Shown: positions 1-8,148, counted from the stretch's first letter. The stretch is DNA of 33,426 nt from Rahnella ecdela (GCF_019049625.1 NZ_JAFMOY010000101.1:1-33426), one strand, 5' to 3'. Numbers and translations are program-made. Notes: generated by a model not told the origin, from the letters alone.

Positions 1-524
1 ACGCCAGTCAGCAGGCCGAGCGAGACGGTAAATGACTGCCAGGCACCGTAAATTCCGCGTTTACCCTTCGGCGCAAACTCGGTCATCAGCGATACCGCAC
101 CGCCAAATTCACCGCCGGCAAATAAGCCCTGAAACATGCGCATCAGCGTCAGCAGTAACGGCGCGGCAACGCCAATCTGCGCATACGTCGGCAGCAGACC
201 AATAATGGCGGTCGCCAGCGTCATTAACAGAACGACGGCAATTAATGTCGGCTTGCGGCCAATACGGTCACCGATACGGCCAAAGATAATCGCCCCAACC
301 GGGCGGCAGAAAAACGCCAGCGCGAACGAGGCATATGTCAGAAGCAAACCGGTCATGCCGGTCTGGCCTTCCAGCGTGAAAAAATTACCGGCGATGATGG
401 TCGCCAGATAGCCGTACACACCGAATTCATACCATTCAATAAAGTTGCCGACCGAACCGGCGACTAAGGCGCGCCGCGACTGGCTGGCGCTGGCAACTAA
501 GGGAGATACCTGGCTGGTCATCAT
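1..524 (-). CDS. MFS transporter, metabolite:H+ symporter (MHS) type, partial
   Basis: About 174 N-terminal residues are visible; the rest lies beyond base 1. The protein starts MMTSQVSPLV and continues with GNFIEWYEFGVYGYL, the first-helix signature of the MHS family (ProP, KgtP, ShiA, CitA relatives). The cytoplasmic loop between helices 2 and 3 carries GRIGDRIGRKP, the conserved MFS motif A. A later FAGGEFGGA segment is also typical of MHS proteins. It should be an inner-membrane, proton-coupled importer of a small organic acid or zwitterion; the substrate cannot be told from this half. Two consecutive ATG codons (524 and 521) are possible starts; an AGAGG lies just upstream. A good promoter sits at 572-600. 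It is transcribed in the same direction as the next gene but is separated by a terminator, so it is probably a single unit. Confidence 0.88.
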   Translation of the reverse strand, partial: MMTSQVSPLVASASQSRRALVAGSVGNFIEWYEFGVYGYLATIIAGNFFTLEGQTGMTGLLLTYASFALAFFCRPVGAIIFGRIGDRIGRKPTLIAVVLLMTLATAIIGLLPTYAQIGVAAPLLLTLMRMFQGLFAGGEFGGAVSLMTEFAPKGKRGIYGAWQSFTVSLGLLTG

Positions 525-571
525 AAACCTCTGAAAAAAGGAAAGGGCGGGCAAACTGGAATGTAAATAAT

Positions 572-600
572 TTTCTAAGTTTTGGTGATTATTATGTCAA
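572..600 (-). promoter_or_regulatory. sigma-70 promoter for the MFS transporter gene
   Basis: Read on the minus strand, a perfect -35 TTGACA (595-600) is followed by a 17-base spacer and a -10 TAGAAA (572-577, 4/6). This would start transcription near base 565, about 40 bases before the start codon. The surrounding 525-663 stretch is AT-rich and holds no gene. Confidence 0.55.
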
Positions 601-663
601 TAATTTTCATGTATTGAACAAAATAAAAGCGGGAAGTGTGGGGTAAGGCAGGTTTTTTGGCAT

Positions 664-695
664 AAAAAAAGGCTGCGCCTCGAAAGGAGCAGCCT
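664..695 (-). terminator. Rho-independent terminator of the 112-residue gene
   Basis: On the minus strand the arms AGGCTGC and GCAGCCT (689-695 and 670-676) close a stem that can extend inward by three more pairs after one mismatch, with a CGAA-type loop region. A run of T (664-670) follows directly. It lies 16 bases after the stop codon of the gene at 711-1049. Confidence 0.85.
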
Positions 696-710
696 GTTTA
701 ACGGGGGCGG

Positions 711-1049
711 TTACAACGTGTGGATGTCGATGCCGTCGCCGATATTGCTTTTCTGATAGTAAGCCCGCGGGACTTCTACCTGATACTGTTTGTCAGCGTA
801 AGCGACTTCCAGAATAAAACGTTCGTTTTCATAAGATTCCACAGGAATGAACCCAAAGAAACCCTCCGTAACGCTGATCGTCCTGGAAGACGGTATCGCG
901 TAACGATGAACAATCCTTGCTCTGAGCGGTTCTTGCTTGCCCGTTAACGTGTTCCATACGCGGTTAACGGGTTGCGCCAGAGAATCAATCACCTCTGAGG
1001 CCAGCGAGTTAAGAGCGGAGGGCCAGCTCTTCGGTGTTTTCATAGTCAT
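711..1049 (-). CDS. hypothetical protein, 112 residues
   Basis: I do not recognise this protein. It begins MTMKTPKSWPSALNSLASEVIDSL and ends SNIGDGIDIHTL. There is no signal peptide, no membrane segment and no cysteine. The N-terminal 25 residues could form an amphipathic helix; the rest alternates charged and hydrophobic residues as in a small beta-rich domain (RILEVAY-like strands near residues 80-100). The reading frame is believable: GAGG lies nine bases before the ATG at 1049, a clear terminator follows the stop, and the codon composition resembles its neighbours. A second ATG three codons in (1043) is possible. It stands alone between fhuF and the MFS gene, so context gives no function. 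Confidence 0.65.
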   Translation of the reverse strand: MTMKTPKSWPSALNSLASEVIDSLAQPVNRVWNTLTGKQEPLRARIVHRYAIPSSRTISVTEGFFGFIPVESYENERFILEVAYADKQYQVEVPRAYYQKSNIGDGIDIHTL

Positions 1050-1165
1050 GATAAATACCTCGTTGGTCTATATAACCCAATTCTTATAATTATCCGCTGC
1101 TAAGATCCAATCATTTTTTACGCTAAGTTTATTCAGGTTTTGTAAGTGGCTGGCAGATCTGCAAA

Positions 1166-1930
1166 TTACTCCGCGAGGGTTTTACGTCTTTTGCCCGATT
1201 TGCGTTCTGCTAGCAATAACGGGCAGGAAGGGCACATGGCGTGATCGGCCAGATCGTAGCGCAGGCAGCATTGCTTGCGGTACTGCGGACTGTCGGGGTC
1301 GGAAGGGTCTTCCGCGCGCAGTGGCTGGAATAACGGATTTTTGCCGCCGTAGCGCAGCTCACGCGATTCCATCAGCCGCATGCCGTCCGAGATATCCGCA
1401 TTGACCAGCTCCGCCTGTTTGACGCCCCAGCCGACGCGGATCGCTGCATTGCTCCAGTATATACCCGGTTTCAGGCCGGAGAATTCCGCCAGTGCTTCAC
1501 AAACCGGACGCAATTGCTGTTCAATCATCACATCAAAACGTGCCATCGGTTCCGCAGACCTCAGCGCTTCACCTTCGCCATCCAGATAAATCTGCGCCGG
1601 TAATCCTTCTTCCTGCATACACAGATAGACATTTTCAGCGGCGATAGGCAGCTGCCAGCCGTGGCGCAGTGAAACAATCACCCAGCTTGGCAGCAGGGTG
1701 GCGAAATACCATTGTGACCACATCGAGATGCGCGCCCGGCGGGTATCGCACTTTGCGGCATCGGCCGCATTCGCATCCAGATAGCGTTTTAGCACGCTGG
1801 CACAGCCTTCCAGCGTTGTCAGTTGCGACATCGGTACCGCATTGGTCACCAGCGGTGACATCGGTTTGAAAGTATCGGCAACCCAGCTGACCGGCGTTTC
1901 GCGAAAACTGTCGAGGAGTGTTTGCATCAT
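1166..1930 (-). CDS. fhuF: FhuF, siderophore-iron reductase (2Fe-2S)
   Basis: FhuF is a cytoplasmic 2Fe-2S protein that reduces ferric iron from imported hydroxamate siderophores such as ferrioxamine B or coprogen. The 254-residue length fits the family (E. coli about 262). The decisive feature is the C-terminal cluster motif C-C-x10-C-x2-C, seen as QCCLRYDLADHAMCPSC at about residues 222-238, which holds the unusual FhuF [2Fe-2S] centre. A conserved WSNAA(I)R segment precedes it. Two ATG codons (1930 and 1927) are possible starts and the ribosome site is weak. The gene is monocistronic here; no siderophore receptor or transporter is next to it. A weak Fur-like site and a plausible promoter lie upstream, as expected for an iron-repressed gene. 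Confidence 0.92.
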   Translation of the reverse strand: MMQTLLDSFRETPVSWVADTFKPMSPLVTNAVPMSQLTTLEGCASVLKRYLDANAADAAKCDTRRARISMWSQWYFATLLPSWVIVSLRHGWQLPIAAENVYLCMQEEGLPAQIYLDGEGEALRSAEPMARFDVMIEQQLRPVCEALAEFSGLKPGIYWSNAAIRVGWGVKQAELVNADISDGMRLMESRELRYGGKNPLFQPLRAEDPSDPDSPQYRKQCCLRYDLADHAMCPSCPLLLAERKSGKRRKTLAE

Positions 1931-1959
1931 TGCTTTATAAACGTCATTCGGATCTGTAA

Positions 1960-1987
1960 ATCATAGGAATAGAGTAACGAATATTAA
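1960..1987 (-). promoter_or_regulatory. candidate fhuF promoter
   Basis: On the minus strand TTAATA (1982-1987, 4/6 to the -35 consensus) and TATGAT (1960-1965, 5/6 to the -10 consensus) are separated by 16 bases. Transcription would begin about 23 bases before the fhuF start codon. A weak Fur-like box lies just upstream. Confidence 0.4.
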
Positions 1988-1995
1988 AGCGGAAT

Positions 1996-2014
1996 AGTAA
2001 TGATTTCGATTTAG
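1996..2014 (-). promoter_or_regulatory. weak candidate Fur box
   Basis: The minus strand carries AATCATTACT preceded by AAATCGA. Aligned to the 19-base Fur consensus this gives about 11 matches, with the second half nearly perfect and the first half poor. It lies just upstream of the proposed fhuF promoter. FhuF is Fur-regulated in E. coli, which is the main reason to list it. Confidence 0.3.
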
Positions 2015-2026
2015 ATTGAGGGTTTT

Positions 2027-2051
2027 CGCCTCCCGTTACCAGGGGGAGGCG
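2027..2051. repeat. GC-rich intergenic hairpin, copy 1
   Basis: Arms CGCCTCCC (2027-2034) and GGGAGGCG (2044-2051) flank a nine-base loop, eight bases after the stop of the DapA-like gene. No T run follows on either strand, so it is not a classic terminator. Similar CCTCCCCC/GGGGGAGG hairpins occur at 3112-3137 and 22053-22077, each at a gene 3' end. Confidence 0.6.
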
Positions 2052-2059
2052 CTGAGGGC

Positions 2060-2974
2060 TTAACCGGCGACACTGACGCCGGCTTGTTTCAAAATATCTC
2101 GCACAATTTTTTGTTTGTCATTGCTCAGCGGCAGCGCCGGTTTCAGTGAATACACCGGTATGTCGTGAATTACCTGAGAAATCGCGTATTTAATGACGTT
2201 GTAAATGGGCATATCCAGCGTGTACAGCGGCGGCAGGAAAGATAACCGCTGTTGCAGTCCGACTACGGTGGAGAAGTCTTTCTCTTTAAAAGCGCGGTAA
2301 ATTCCGCAGGTCAGCTGTGGCGCGAAGTTGGCGCTGGCGGGGATTGCGCCGTCGCCGCCGAGGATAAGCGTGCCGAACAGATATTCGTCATAACCGGAAA
2401 ATACTGCGAAATCAGGACGTTCAGGTTTCACGGCCTGTATCGTTTCGCGGATATGGTTGAGGCTGTCGACGGTGTCTTTCAGTCCGACAATGTTAGGACA
2501 TTCGAGCGCCAGACGTTTGATCAGACTGACGGGCAGCGGCTGACCGGTCAGCCCCGGATAATTATACATAATCACCGGCAAACCGGCGTTTTCAGCAATG
2601 GTGCGGTAATGCAGATATAGCGCTTCTTCGGTCACCGGATTGTAATAAGGATTCACCACCACCACGCCGTCCGCCCCGACGCTTTTAGCGTGTTGCGCGA
2701 ACGCCAAAGTTTGTGCCGTGCCCGGATGCGCCGCGCCAATCAGAACGGGAACGCGTCCGGCGACGTGTTTGGTACAGAACTCCGCCACTTCATGACGCAG
2801 CGCCTGTGACATATGGGCAAATTCCCCCGCGCTGCCGAGGAAAAACAGGCCGTTAACGCCGCCTTCAATCGCAAAATCTATCAGACGCGCCATCGCCTGA
2901 CGGTCAAGGTGCTCGTTCTCATTCAGGATTGTCGCAACCGGTGGGATCACGCCATGAAACAGTGGTCGGCTCAT
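2060..2974 (-). CDS. DapA/NAL superfamily lyase or aldolase (not canonical DapA)
   Basis: A 304-residue TIM-barrel protein of the dihydrodipicolinate synthase / N-acetylneuraminate lyase superfamily. These enzymes form a Schiff base between a lysine and pyruvate or another 2-oxo acid. Visible: the Schiff-base lysine K166 in IVGLKDT, the proton-relay tyrosine Y137 in VIMYNYPG, and the carboxylate-binding loop GSAGE at 47-51. In true DapA this loop is GTTGE; here the second Thr is Ala, so a lysine-biosynthesis role is unlikely and a catabolic aldolase, lyase or dehydratase (YagE/YjhH-like) is more probable. The start at 2974 (MSRPLFHG) is chosen because GGAG lies nine bases before it; an upstream in-frame start at 3037 lacks this. 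It is last in the GntR-ABC-GGT cluster, 180 bases after the GGT gene. Superfamily sure, substrate unknown. Confidence 0.85.
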   Translation of the reverse strand: MSRPLFHGVIPPVATILNENEHLDRQAMARLIDFAIEGGVNGLFFLGSAGEFAHMSQALRHEVAEFCTKHVAGRVPVLIGAAHPGTAQTLAFAQHAKSVGADGVVVVNPYYNPVTEEALYLHYRTIAENAGLPVIMYNYPGLTGQPLPVSLIKRLALECPNIVGLKDTVDSLNHIRETIQAVKPERPDFAVFSGYDEYLFGTLILGGDGAIPASANFAPQLTCGIYRAFKEKDFSTVVGLQQRLSFLPPLYTLDMPIYNVIKYAISQVIHDIPVYSLKPALPLSNDKQKIVRDILKQAGVSVAG

Positions 2975-3111
2975 ACATTCGTTCTCCATATGAAAGTGCA
3001 AAGTACTCAACACTCCATTTATAGAACGCTGTTTCAAATTTTTATAGCGATGGGATCGAATTACATCGATTTAGCGAAGATTTGGAAGGGAAGTCACAAA
3101 GGCGGTGTAAA

Positions 3112-3137
3112 CTCCGCCCCCTTCGCAGGGGGAGGAG
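3112..3137. repeat. GC-rich intergenic hairpin, copy 2
   Basis: Arms CTCCGCCCCC (3112-3121) and GGGGGAGGAG (3128-3137) pair with one mismatch around the loop TTCGCA. It lies 17 bases past the stop of the GGT gene, inside the long operon, so it could protect the upstream mRNA or partly end transcription. The loop is the reverse complement of the loop in the copy at 22053-22077. Confidence 0.6.
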
Positions 3138-3154
3138 CAAGGCAAATTGAACAC

Positions 3155-4762
3155 TTACATCACCAGCGCCTGACCGTCTTTGCGGGATTCGGTGCCGGCC
3201 AGATAACCGCCTGCGGGATTGGTGACAATCACCTGCGCGCCGCCAAATGAATGGCCGCCGAGCGGGTCTTCCACAATTAATTCATGCCCCATCGCCCGCA
3301 GCGCGGCCAGCGTGTTGTGGTTGAACGTCGATTCAATCGCCACCTGACGACCTCCGTTAATCCTCCAGCGTGGCGCATCAATTGCGGCCTGCGGATTTTG
3401 CTTATACAGCATCACACGTAGCGCCAGTTGCAGATGCCCCTGTGCCTGCATCGGGCCGCCCATCAGGCCGAACGACATCAGCGGTTTACCGTCAGCGTCC
3501 TGCGCGAAGGCCGGAATAATGGTGTGCAGTGTGCGTTTGTTCGGTGCGACGCAGTTGGCGTGCGTCGGATCGAGGGTAAATCCGCAGCCACGGTTTTGCA
3601 TGCTGAGACCGGTGCCCGGCACCACGACGCCGGAACCAAAGCCCATGTAATTCGACTGAATGAAGGAAACCATCATGCCGCTGGAATCCGCCGCCGTCAG
3701 ATAGACAGTACCGCCCGGACGCGGTGCGCCGTAGGTCACGTCGCTGGCTTTGGTGCGGTCGATAAGTTTTGCGCGTTCTGCCAGATAATCGTCGTTGAGG
3801 AACAACTGCGGATCGAAAAACATGTGTTCGCTGTCGGTGACGTGCTGATCCAAATCCGCCAGCGCCAGTTTCATCGCTTCAATGCACAGATGCGTGGTTT
3901 CGACCGAATCCACCGGTTGTGAACCGATATCCAGCTTATCGAGAATGCCCAGCGCAATCAGTGTGGCGATACCCTGACCGTTCGGCGGCAGTTCGTGAAC
4001 TGAACCGCCCGCGAAAGACTGCTGCATGGTTTCCACCCAGTCGGCTTTGTGATTCGCGAGATCATCTAGCGTCAGCGCGCCGCCGTGGGCCTGACAGTGT
4101 GCCACCATCTTTTCTGCCAGCTCACCGCGATAAAACGCTTCGCCTTCGGTTCTGGCGATAAGCTCCAGGGAATCTGCCAGCGCAGGATTGCGGAAGATTT
4201 CACCGATTTTCGGCGCACGGCCTTCCGGGGCAAAACATTCCATGAAGCCCGGCTGGTCATGCAGTTTTTTGACCGCGATTTCCCACAGGCGACCAATCAG
4301 CGGCGAGACCGGAAAACCGTTGCGGGCATAATCGATTGCCGGTTGCGCCAGCGTGGTCAGCGGCAGGGTGCCAAAGCGTTTTGCCAGCGCCACCCAGCCG
4401 GAAACAGCGCCCGGAACGGTGACCGCGTCCCAGCCGTAGGTCGGCACGGCGTCTAAACCTTTGTCGGTGAAATATTCCGGCGTCCATGCGGCGGGTGAAC
4501 GGCCTGAAGCGTTCAGTCCGTGGGCTTTTTTGCCGTCCCAGATAATGGCGAACGCGTCACTGCCTGCACCGTTACCACTTGGCTCCAGCACGTTCAGCGC
4601 AATGGCGGTGGCGATGGCCGCATCAGCGGCGTTTCCGCCCAACATCAGCATTTTCATCCCCGCCTGCGCCGCCAGCGGCTGTGAAGCACAAACCGCATTG
4701 GCGCCCATCATTGACGGGCGCAGGGTCGGATAAGCCACGTTAAAATCGTAATTCTTAGACAT
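3155..4762 (-). CDS. gamma-glutamyltransferase family Ntn-hydrolase, cytoplasmic type
   Basis: A 535-residue protein of the GGT superfamily, which cleaves itself into a large and a small subunit and exposes a threonine nucleophile. GGNAADAAIATAIALNVLEPSGNGAGSD near the N-terminus is the family hallmark. The self-cleavage site is before T352 in PGGTVYLTAAD, and FGSGVVVPGTG after it forms the oxyanion region. Unlike periplasmic E. coli Ggt there is no signal peptide, and the motif context looks like the YwrD-type branch, so it should act in the cytosol. The start at 4762 (MSKNYDF) is supported by AGGA seven bases upstream. It lies 29 bases after the second permease gene, so it most likely hydrolyses what that transporter imports, for example a gamma-glutamyl amide or peptide. 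The exact substrate is inference. Confidence 0.88.
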   Translation of the reverse strand: MSKNYDFNVAYPTLRPSMMGANAVCASQPLAAQAGMKMLMLGGNAADAAIATAIALNVLEPSGNGAGSDAFAIIWDGKKAHGLNASGRSPAAWTPEYFTDKGLDAVPTYGWDAVTVPGAVSGWVALAKRFGTLPLTTLAQPAIDYARNGFPVSPLIGRLWEIAVKKLHDQPGFMECFAPEGRAPKIGEIFRNPALADSLELIARTEGEAFYRGELAEKMVAHCQAHGGALTLDDLANHKADWVETMQQSFAGGSVHELPPNGQGIATLIALGILDKLDIGSQPVDSVETTHLCIEAMKLALADLDQHVTDSEHMFFDPQLFLNDDYLAERAKLIDRTKASDVTYGAPRPGGTVYLTAADSSGMMVSFIQSNYMGFGSGVVVPGTGLSMQNRGCGFTLDPTHANCVAPNKRTLHTIIPAFAQDADGKPLMSFGLMGGPMQAQGHLQLALRVMLYKQNPQAAIDAPRWRINGGRQVAIESTFNHNTLAALRAMGHELIVEDPLGGHSFGGAQVIVTNPAGGYLAGTESRKDGQALVM

Positions 4763-4791
4763 GTATTCTTCCTTAAAAAGCAGCAAACGGT

Positions 4792-5667
4792 TTATTCGGA
4801 ACGCGGGTCGAGCGCATCACGCAGCCCGTCACCCAGCAAATTGAAACCCTGTACGGTCAGGAAAATCGCCAGACCGGGAAAAATCGACATCCACGGCGAC
4901 TGCTCGAGGAAACTGCGTGCGGTGTTAAGCATCGCGCCCCACGAGGCGTCCGGCGGTTGCTGGCCGAGGCCGAGAAACGACAGACTGGCTTCGGTGATGA
5001 TCGCCGAAGCTATTGCCAGCGTGGCCTGCACCAGGATCGGCGACAGCACGTTCGGCAGCACATAACGCCAGAGGATCCAGCGGTCGGGCAGGCCAATCGC
5101 CCGCGCGCCTTCGATATATTCCTCGTTGCGGATACTCATTACCTGCGCACGGGTCAGACGGGCAAAAATCGGCATGGCGGAAAGCCCGATGGCGATCATC
5201 GCATTGCCCAGACTCGGACCGAGGAATGCGCCCAGCGCAATCGCCAGCACCAGAAACGGACATGACAGCAGCGCCTCGACCACGCGGGAAATAATGTTGT
5301 CCAGCCAGCCCTGCCAGAACCCGGCGATAAGACCGAGCGGCACGCCAATTACAATCGCGATAATCACCGACACACAACCGGCCATCAGCGACGTGCGCGC
5401 ACCCCAGAACAGACGCGATAAAATGTCGCGGCCCAGTTCGTCGGTGCCCAGCCAGTGCAGGGCAGAAGGCGCTTTACGCACCGCCATAAAATCAGCTTTG
5501 ATCGGATCAAACGGCGAAATCCACGGTGCAAATAAAGCCAGCAACGCAAAAGTGGCGACCAGCACCGCGCCGATCACCGCGCTTTTGTTGCGCAGAAATT
5601 TGCGCAGCACGCGGTTGGGTTCGCGGGCGGGGAGTGACGTTGTCACGGAAATCACAGAAACGCTCAT
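4792..5667 (-). CDS. ABC transporter permease, DppC/GsiD type
   Basis: The second inner-membrane permease of a peptide-family ABC importer, 291 residues. It has the N-terminal OppC-type segment NKSAVIGAVLVATFALLALFAPWISPFDP, then HWLGTDELGRDILSRLFWGARTSL, which is highly conserved in DppC/OppC/GsiD. The EAA coupling loop that docks on the ATPase reads EEYIEGARAIGLPDRWILWRYVLPN, and the C-terminus has EASLSFLGLGQQPPDASWG. The start at 5667 (MSVSVISV) follows the stop of the first permease by one base, with GGAG eight bases upstream; a longer in-frame start at 5703 would overlap the preceding gene and has no better site. Tight spacing implies translational coupling. Confidence 0.92.
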   Translation of the reverse strand: MSVSVISVTTSLPAREPNRVLRKFLRNKSAVIGAVLVATFALLALFAPWISPFDPIKADFMAVRKAPSALHWLGTDELGRDILSRLFWGARTSLMAGCVSVIIAIVIGVPLGLIAGFWQGWLDNIISRVVEALLSCPFLVLAIALGAFLGPSLGNAMIAIGLSAMPIFARLTRAQVMSIRNEEYIEGARAIGLPDRWILWRYVLPNVLSPILVQATLAIASAIITEASLSFLGLGQQPPDASWGAMLNTARSFLEQSPWMSIFPGLAIFLTVQGFNLLGDGLRDALDPRSE

Positions 5668-5668
5668 C

Positions 5669-6613
5669 TCAGGCTCTCCGCATACGTGGATTGACCAGCA
5701 CATACAGCACGTCGGCCAGCAGATTCATCAGCAGAAAGCCGACTGCGACCACCATCACCACGCCCTGAACCACGGCGTAATCACGGTTAAAGACCGAATC
5801 GACAATCATTTTGCCAAAGCCCGGAATGGTGAAAACCTGCTCGCTGAGTACCGCGCCGCCCAGCAATTCCCCGAACAGCAATGTCGTCAGCGTGATGATC
5901 GGCACCAGCGCGTTGCGCAGCGCGTGTTTCATGATCACTTTTTTCGGCAATAATCCTTTGGCTCGTGCGGTGCGGATGTAATCGGCCTTCAGCACCGCAA
6001 TCATCGCCGCACGGGTGTGGCGCATCAGCGTGGCGGAAAGGCCGGTACCGAGCACCGCCGCAGGCAGCAGCATGGTTTTCAGGTTTTGCAGCGGATCTTC
6101 CGAGAACGGCACGTAACCGGATGCCGGAAGCCAGTGCAATTTCACCGAGAACAGCATAATCAGCAGCACACCAAGCCAGAAATGGGGGATCGAAATCCCC
6201 GACAGCGCCAGAAAATTGGTGCCGTTATCTATCCAGGTGCCTTTGTTGACCGCCGCCAGCACGCCCATGGTAATGCCGATAATCAGTGCCACAATCATCG
6301 CCAGCAGCGACAGTTCGAGCGTCACCGGCAGTTTGCTGGCGATCAGCTGCAAAACCGGTTCCTGCGTGCGCAGCGACGTGCCGAAATCGCCGCGCAGCGC
6401 GTTGCCGACCCAGTGGAAATACTGGCTGGGGATCGGGTCATTCAGATGATATTGCTCACGTAATTGCGCAATGACTGCCGGATCCCGCTCCTCGCCAGCC
6501 ATCGCGGTGATCGGGTCGCCCGGCAGCAATTTCTGCAACGAGAACACCATCAGCGTGACCAGAAACAGCGTCGGTATGGCTGAAATCAGCCGTTTCATCA
6601 CCAGTTCTAACAT
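5669..6613 (-). CDS. ABC transporter permease, DppB/GsiC type
   Basis: The first permease of the peptide-type importer, 314 residues. It begins MLELVMKRLISAIPTLFLVTLMVFSLQKLLPGDP, the classic DppB/GsiC first helix followed by the LLPGDP periplasmic motif. The EAA loop appears as ADYIRTARAKGLLPKKVIMKHALRNALVPIITL, and GGAVLSEQVFTIPGFGKM near residues 250-270 is a family signature. Six transmembrane helices are expected. An AGGA lies about seven bases before the ATG at 6613. It lies 17 bases downstream of the binding-protein gene. Confidence 0.93.
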   Translation of the reverse strand: MLELVMKRLISAIPTLFLVTLMVFSLQKLLPGDPITAMAGEERDPAVIAQLREQYHLNDPIPSQYFHWVGNALRGDFGTSLRTQEPVLQLIASKLPVTLELSLLAMIVALIIGITMGVLAAVNKGTWIDNGTNFLALSGISIPHFWLGVLLIMLFSVKLHWLPASGYVPFSEDPLQNLKTMLLPAAVLGTGLSATLMRHTRAAMIAVLKADYIRTARAKGLLPKKVIMKHALRNALVPIITLTTLLFGELLGGAVLSEQVFTIPGFGKMIVDSVFNRDYAVVQGVVMVVAVGFLLMNLLADVLYVLVNPRMRRA

Positions 6614-6630
6614 CGTCTTTCCTCAGGCAA

Positions 6631-8148
6631 TTACTTGTTCAACGCCAGACCCTGCAAACGGATCAGCCCGTCGGCGTAAGGTACGAAACCGGTCACTTTC
6701 TTGTTGATGCCGAAAATGCGCGGTTCGAAGTACAGATACACCAGCGGATCGTCGATGTTTTCCTGCACGACAACCTGCTTGTAGAGGGCTTTACGCTTCT
6801 CGACGTCGCTGGTCAGACGCGCTTCCTGCAACCACTGATCGACCTGCGGATTACTGTATTTGCCGTCGTTCAGACCGCCTTTAGTGTTGAGGAACGAGAA
6901 AATATTGCCGTCGGGATCCGGACGTCCTGACCAGCCGGACATGCTCATTTTGAATTCACCGCTTTGCTGGCGATCCAGAAGCGTAGCGTATTCCGTCATT
7001 TGCAGATTCAGGTTAATACCCGCCTCGCTGACCATCGCCTGAAGCACCTGCGCAACCTGCTGGGACGTCGGGTTGTTGGCGACCAGGAAATCAATGGTCA
7101 GCGGCGTTTTCACACCGGCGGCAGCCAGCAGCGCTTTGGCTTTTTCGATATCGCGTTTAGGCACCGGCACGTCGGCGTGATACGGGCTGGCAGGCGAGAA
7201 GGCCTGATTCGCCGGGGTGTATTGCCCCTGGAATACCACCTGATTGAGCGCGTCGCGGTCAATCGCCAGCGACAGCGCCTGACGTACACGGGCATCTTTC
7301 GCCAGCGGCGTGTTGGTGTTTGCCGTGCCGTTGGCGATGTTAATTGTCAGCCCCATGTAACCCAGGCCGGTGGTGCTCGCCAGTTGCAGATTGCTGTCGG
7401 CTTTGACCGTTGCAGTGTCGCTGGCGGCAATGCCTTCGGTGATATCTAAATCGCCTGCGCGCAGATTGGCGAGGCGCACTGACGCATCCGGGATCGGCAG
7501 AAACACCACTTTGTCGAAGTGATACGCGCCTTTGTTCCAGTAATTTTCGAAACGCTTAAGCACGATGCGGTCCTGCTGAACGCGGCTGACAAATTCATAC
7601 GGGCCGGAACAGACCGGATGCGCCGCGACGTTGCCTTTTGCCGTCGCTGTCGGTGCCATCATGTTGCCCGCACGGTCGGTCAGTTGCATCAGCAGCGCCG
7701 CGTCAGCGGTTTTCAGGTGGAAAATGACGGTGTACGGCGCGGTGACTTCCACAGATTCCACCGAAGACAACTCACTTTTACGCAAAGAACCCGGCAGCGT
7801 CAGATAGCGTTCAATGTTGTATTTCACCGACTGCGCATCAAATTTTTCGCCATCCTGGAAAGTTACGCCTTCACGCAGATTCATGGTCAGCGTTTTGCCG
7901 TCATCACTGTACGCCCAGTCTTTCGCCAGACCCGGCACGATTTGCAGGTGCTGGTCGACATCCACCAGACGCTCGCACATGGCGCTGAACACGAAACGTC
8001 CGTAATAGGTGCGCGCCGTGGCCGGATCCAGCATGTCCGGATCGCTGCCAAGGCCGATGCGCAGGGTGCTTTCCGCATGGGCAAGGCCCGCAGACGTCAG
8101 CAACATTAAGGCCGGAATGCAGGCGGTTAAGCGGGGTGCAAATTTCAT
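6631..8148 (-). CDS. ABC transporter periplasmic substrate-binding protein, family 5 (GsiB/DppA type)
   Basis: A 505-residue periplasmic binding protein. The first 25 residues form a Sec signal peptide ending in LAHA; there is no lipobox. The mature part opens with STLRIGLGSDPDMLDPATA and shows CERLVDVD, VPGLAKDWAYSDDGKTLTMNLREGVTFQDGEKFDAQSVKYNIERY, VCSGPYEF, and DARVRQALSLAIDRDALNQVVF, all landmarks of the SBP family 5 that binds di/oligopeptides, glutathione, nickel complexes or glycosides. Its nearest recognisable type is GsiB-like, but the ligand is not fixed by sequence. The ATG overlaps the stop of the upstream ATPase gene by four bases (ATGA). Position between ATPases and permeases makes it the specificity component of this importer. 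Confidence 0.92.
   Translation of the reverse strand: MKFAPRLTACIPALMLLTSAGLAHAESTLRIGLGSDPDMLDPATARTYYGRFVFSAMCERLVDVDQHLQIVPGLAKDWAYSDDGKTLTMNLREGVTFQDGEKFDAQSVKYNIERYLTLPGSLRKSELSSVESVEVTAPYTVIFHLKTADAALLMQLTDRAGNMMAPTATAKGNVAAHPVCSGPYEFVSRVQQDRIVLKRFENYWNKGAYHFDKVVFLPIPDASVRLANLRAGDLDITEGIAASDTATVKADSNLQLASTTGLGYMGLTINIANGTANTNTPLAKDARVRQALSLAIDRDALNQVVFQGQYTPANQAFSPASPYHADVPVPKRDIEKAKALLAAAGVKTPLTIDFLVANNPTSQQVAQVLQAMVSEAGINLNLQMTEYATLLDRQQSGEFKMSMSGWSGRPDPDGNIFSFLNTKGGLNDGKYSNPQVDQWLQEARLTSDVEKRKALYKQVVVQENIDDPLVYLYFEPRIFGINKKVTGFVPYADGLIRLQGLALNK

Noticed and set aside
2027-2051. GC-rich hairpin as a Rho-independent terminator of the long operon
   Set aside because: No T run follows the stem on the minus strand (the sequence after it is GAAAACC), so it was listed as a repeat instead.
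5126-5953. Long open frame of 275 codons on the plus strand
   Set aside because: It lies opposite the two DppB/DppC-type permease genes, whose families are certain. Its protein is rich in R, H and Q without domains and spans the junction of two genes; it is a shadow of GC-rich coding.
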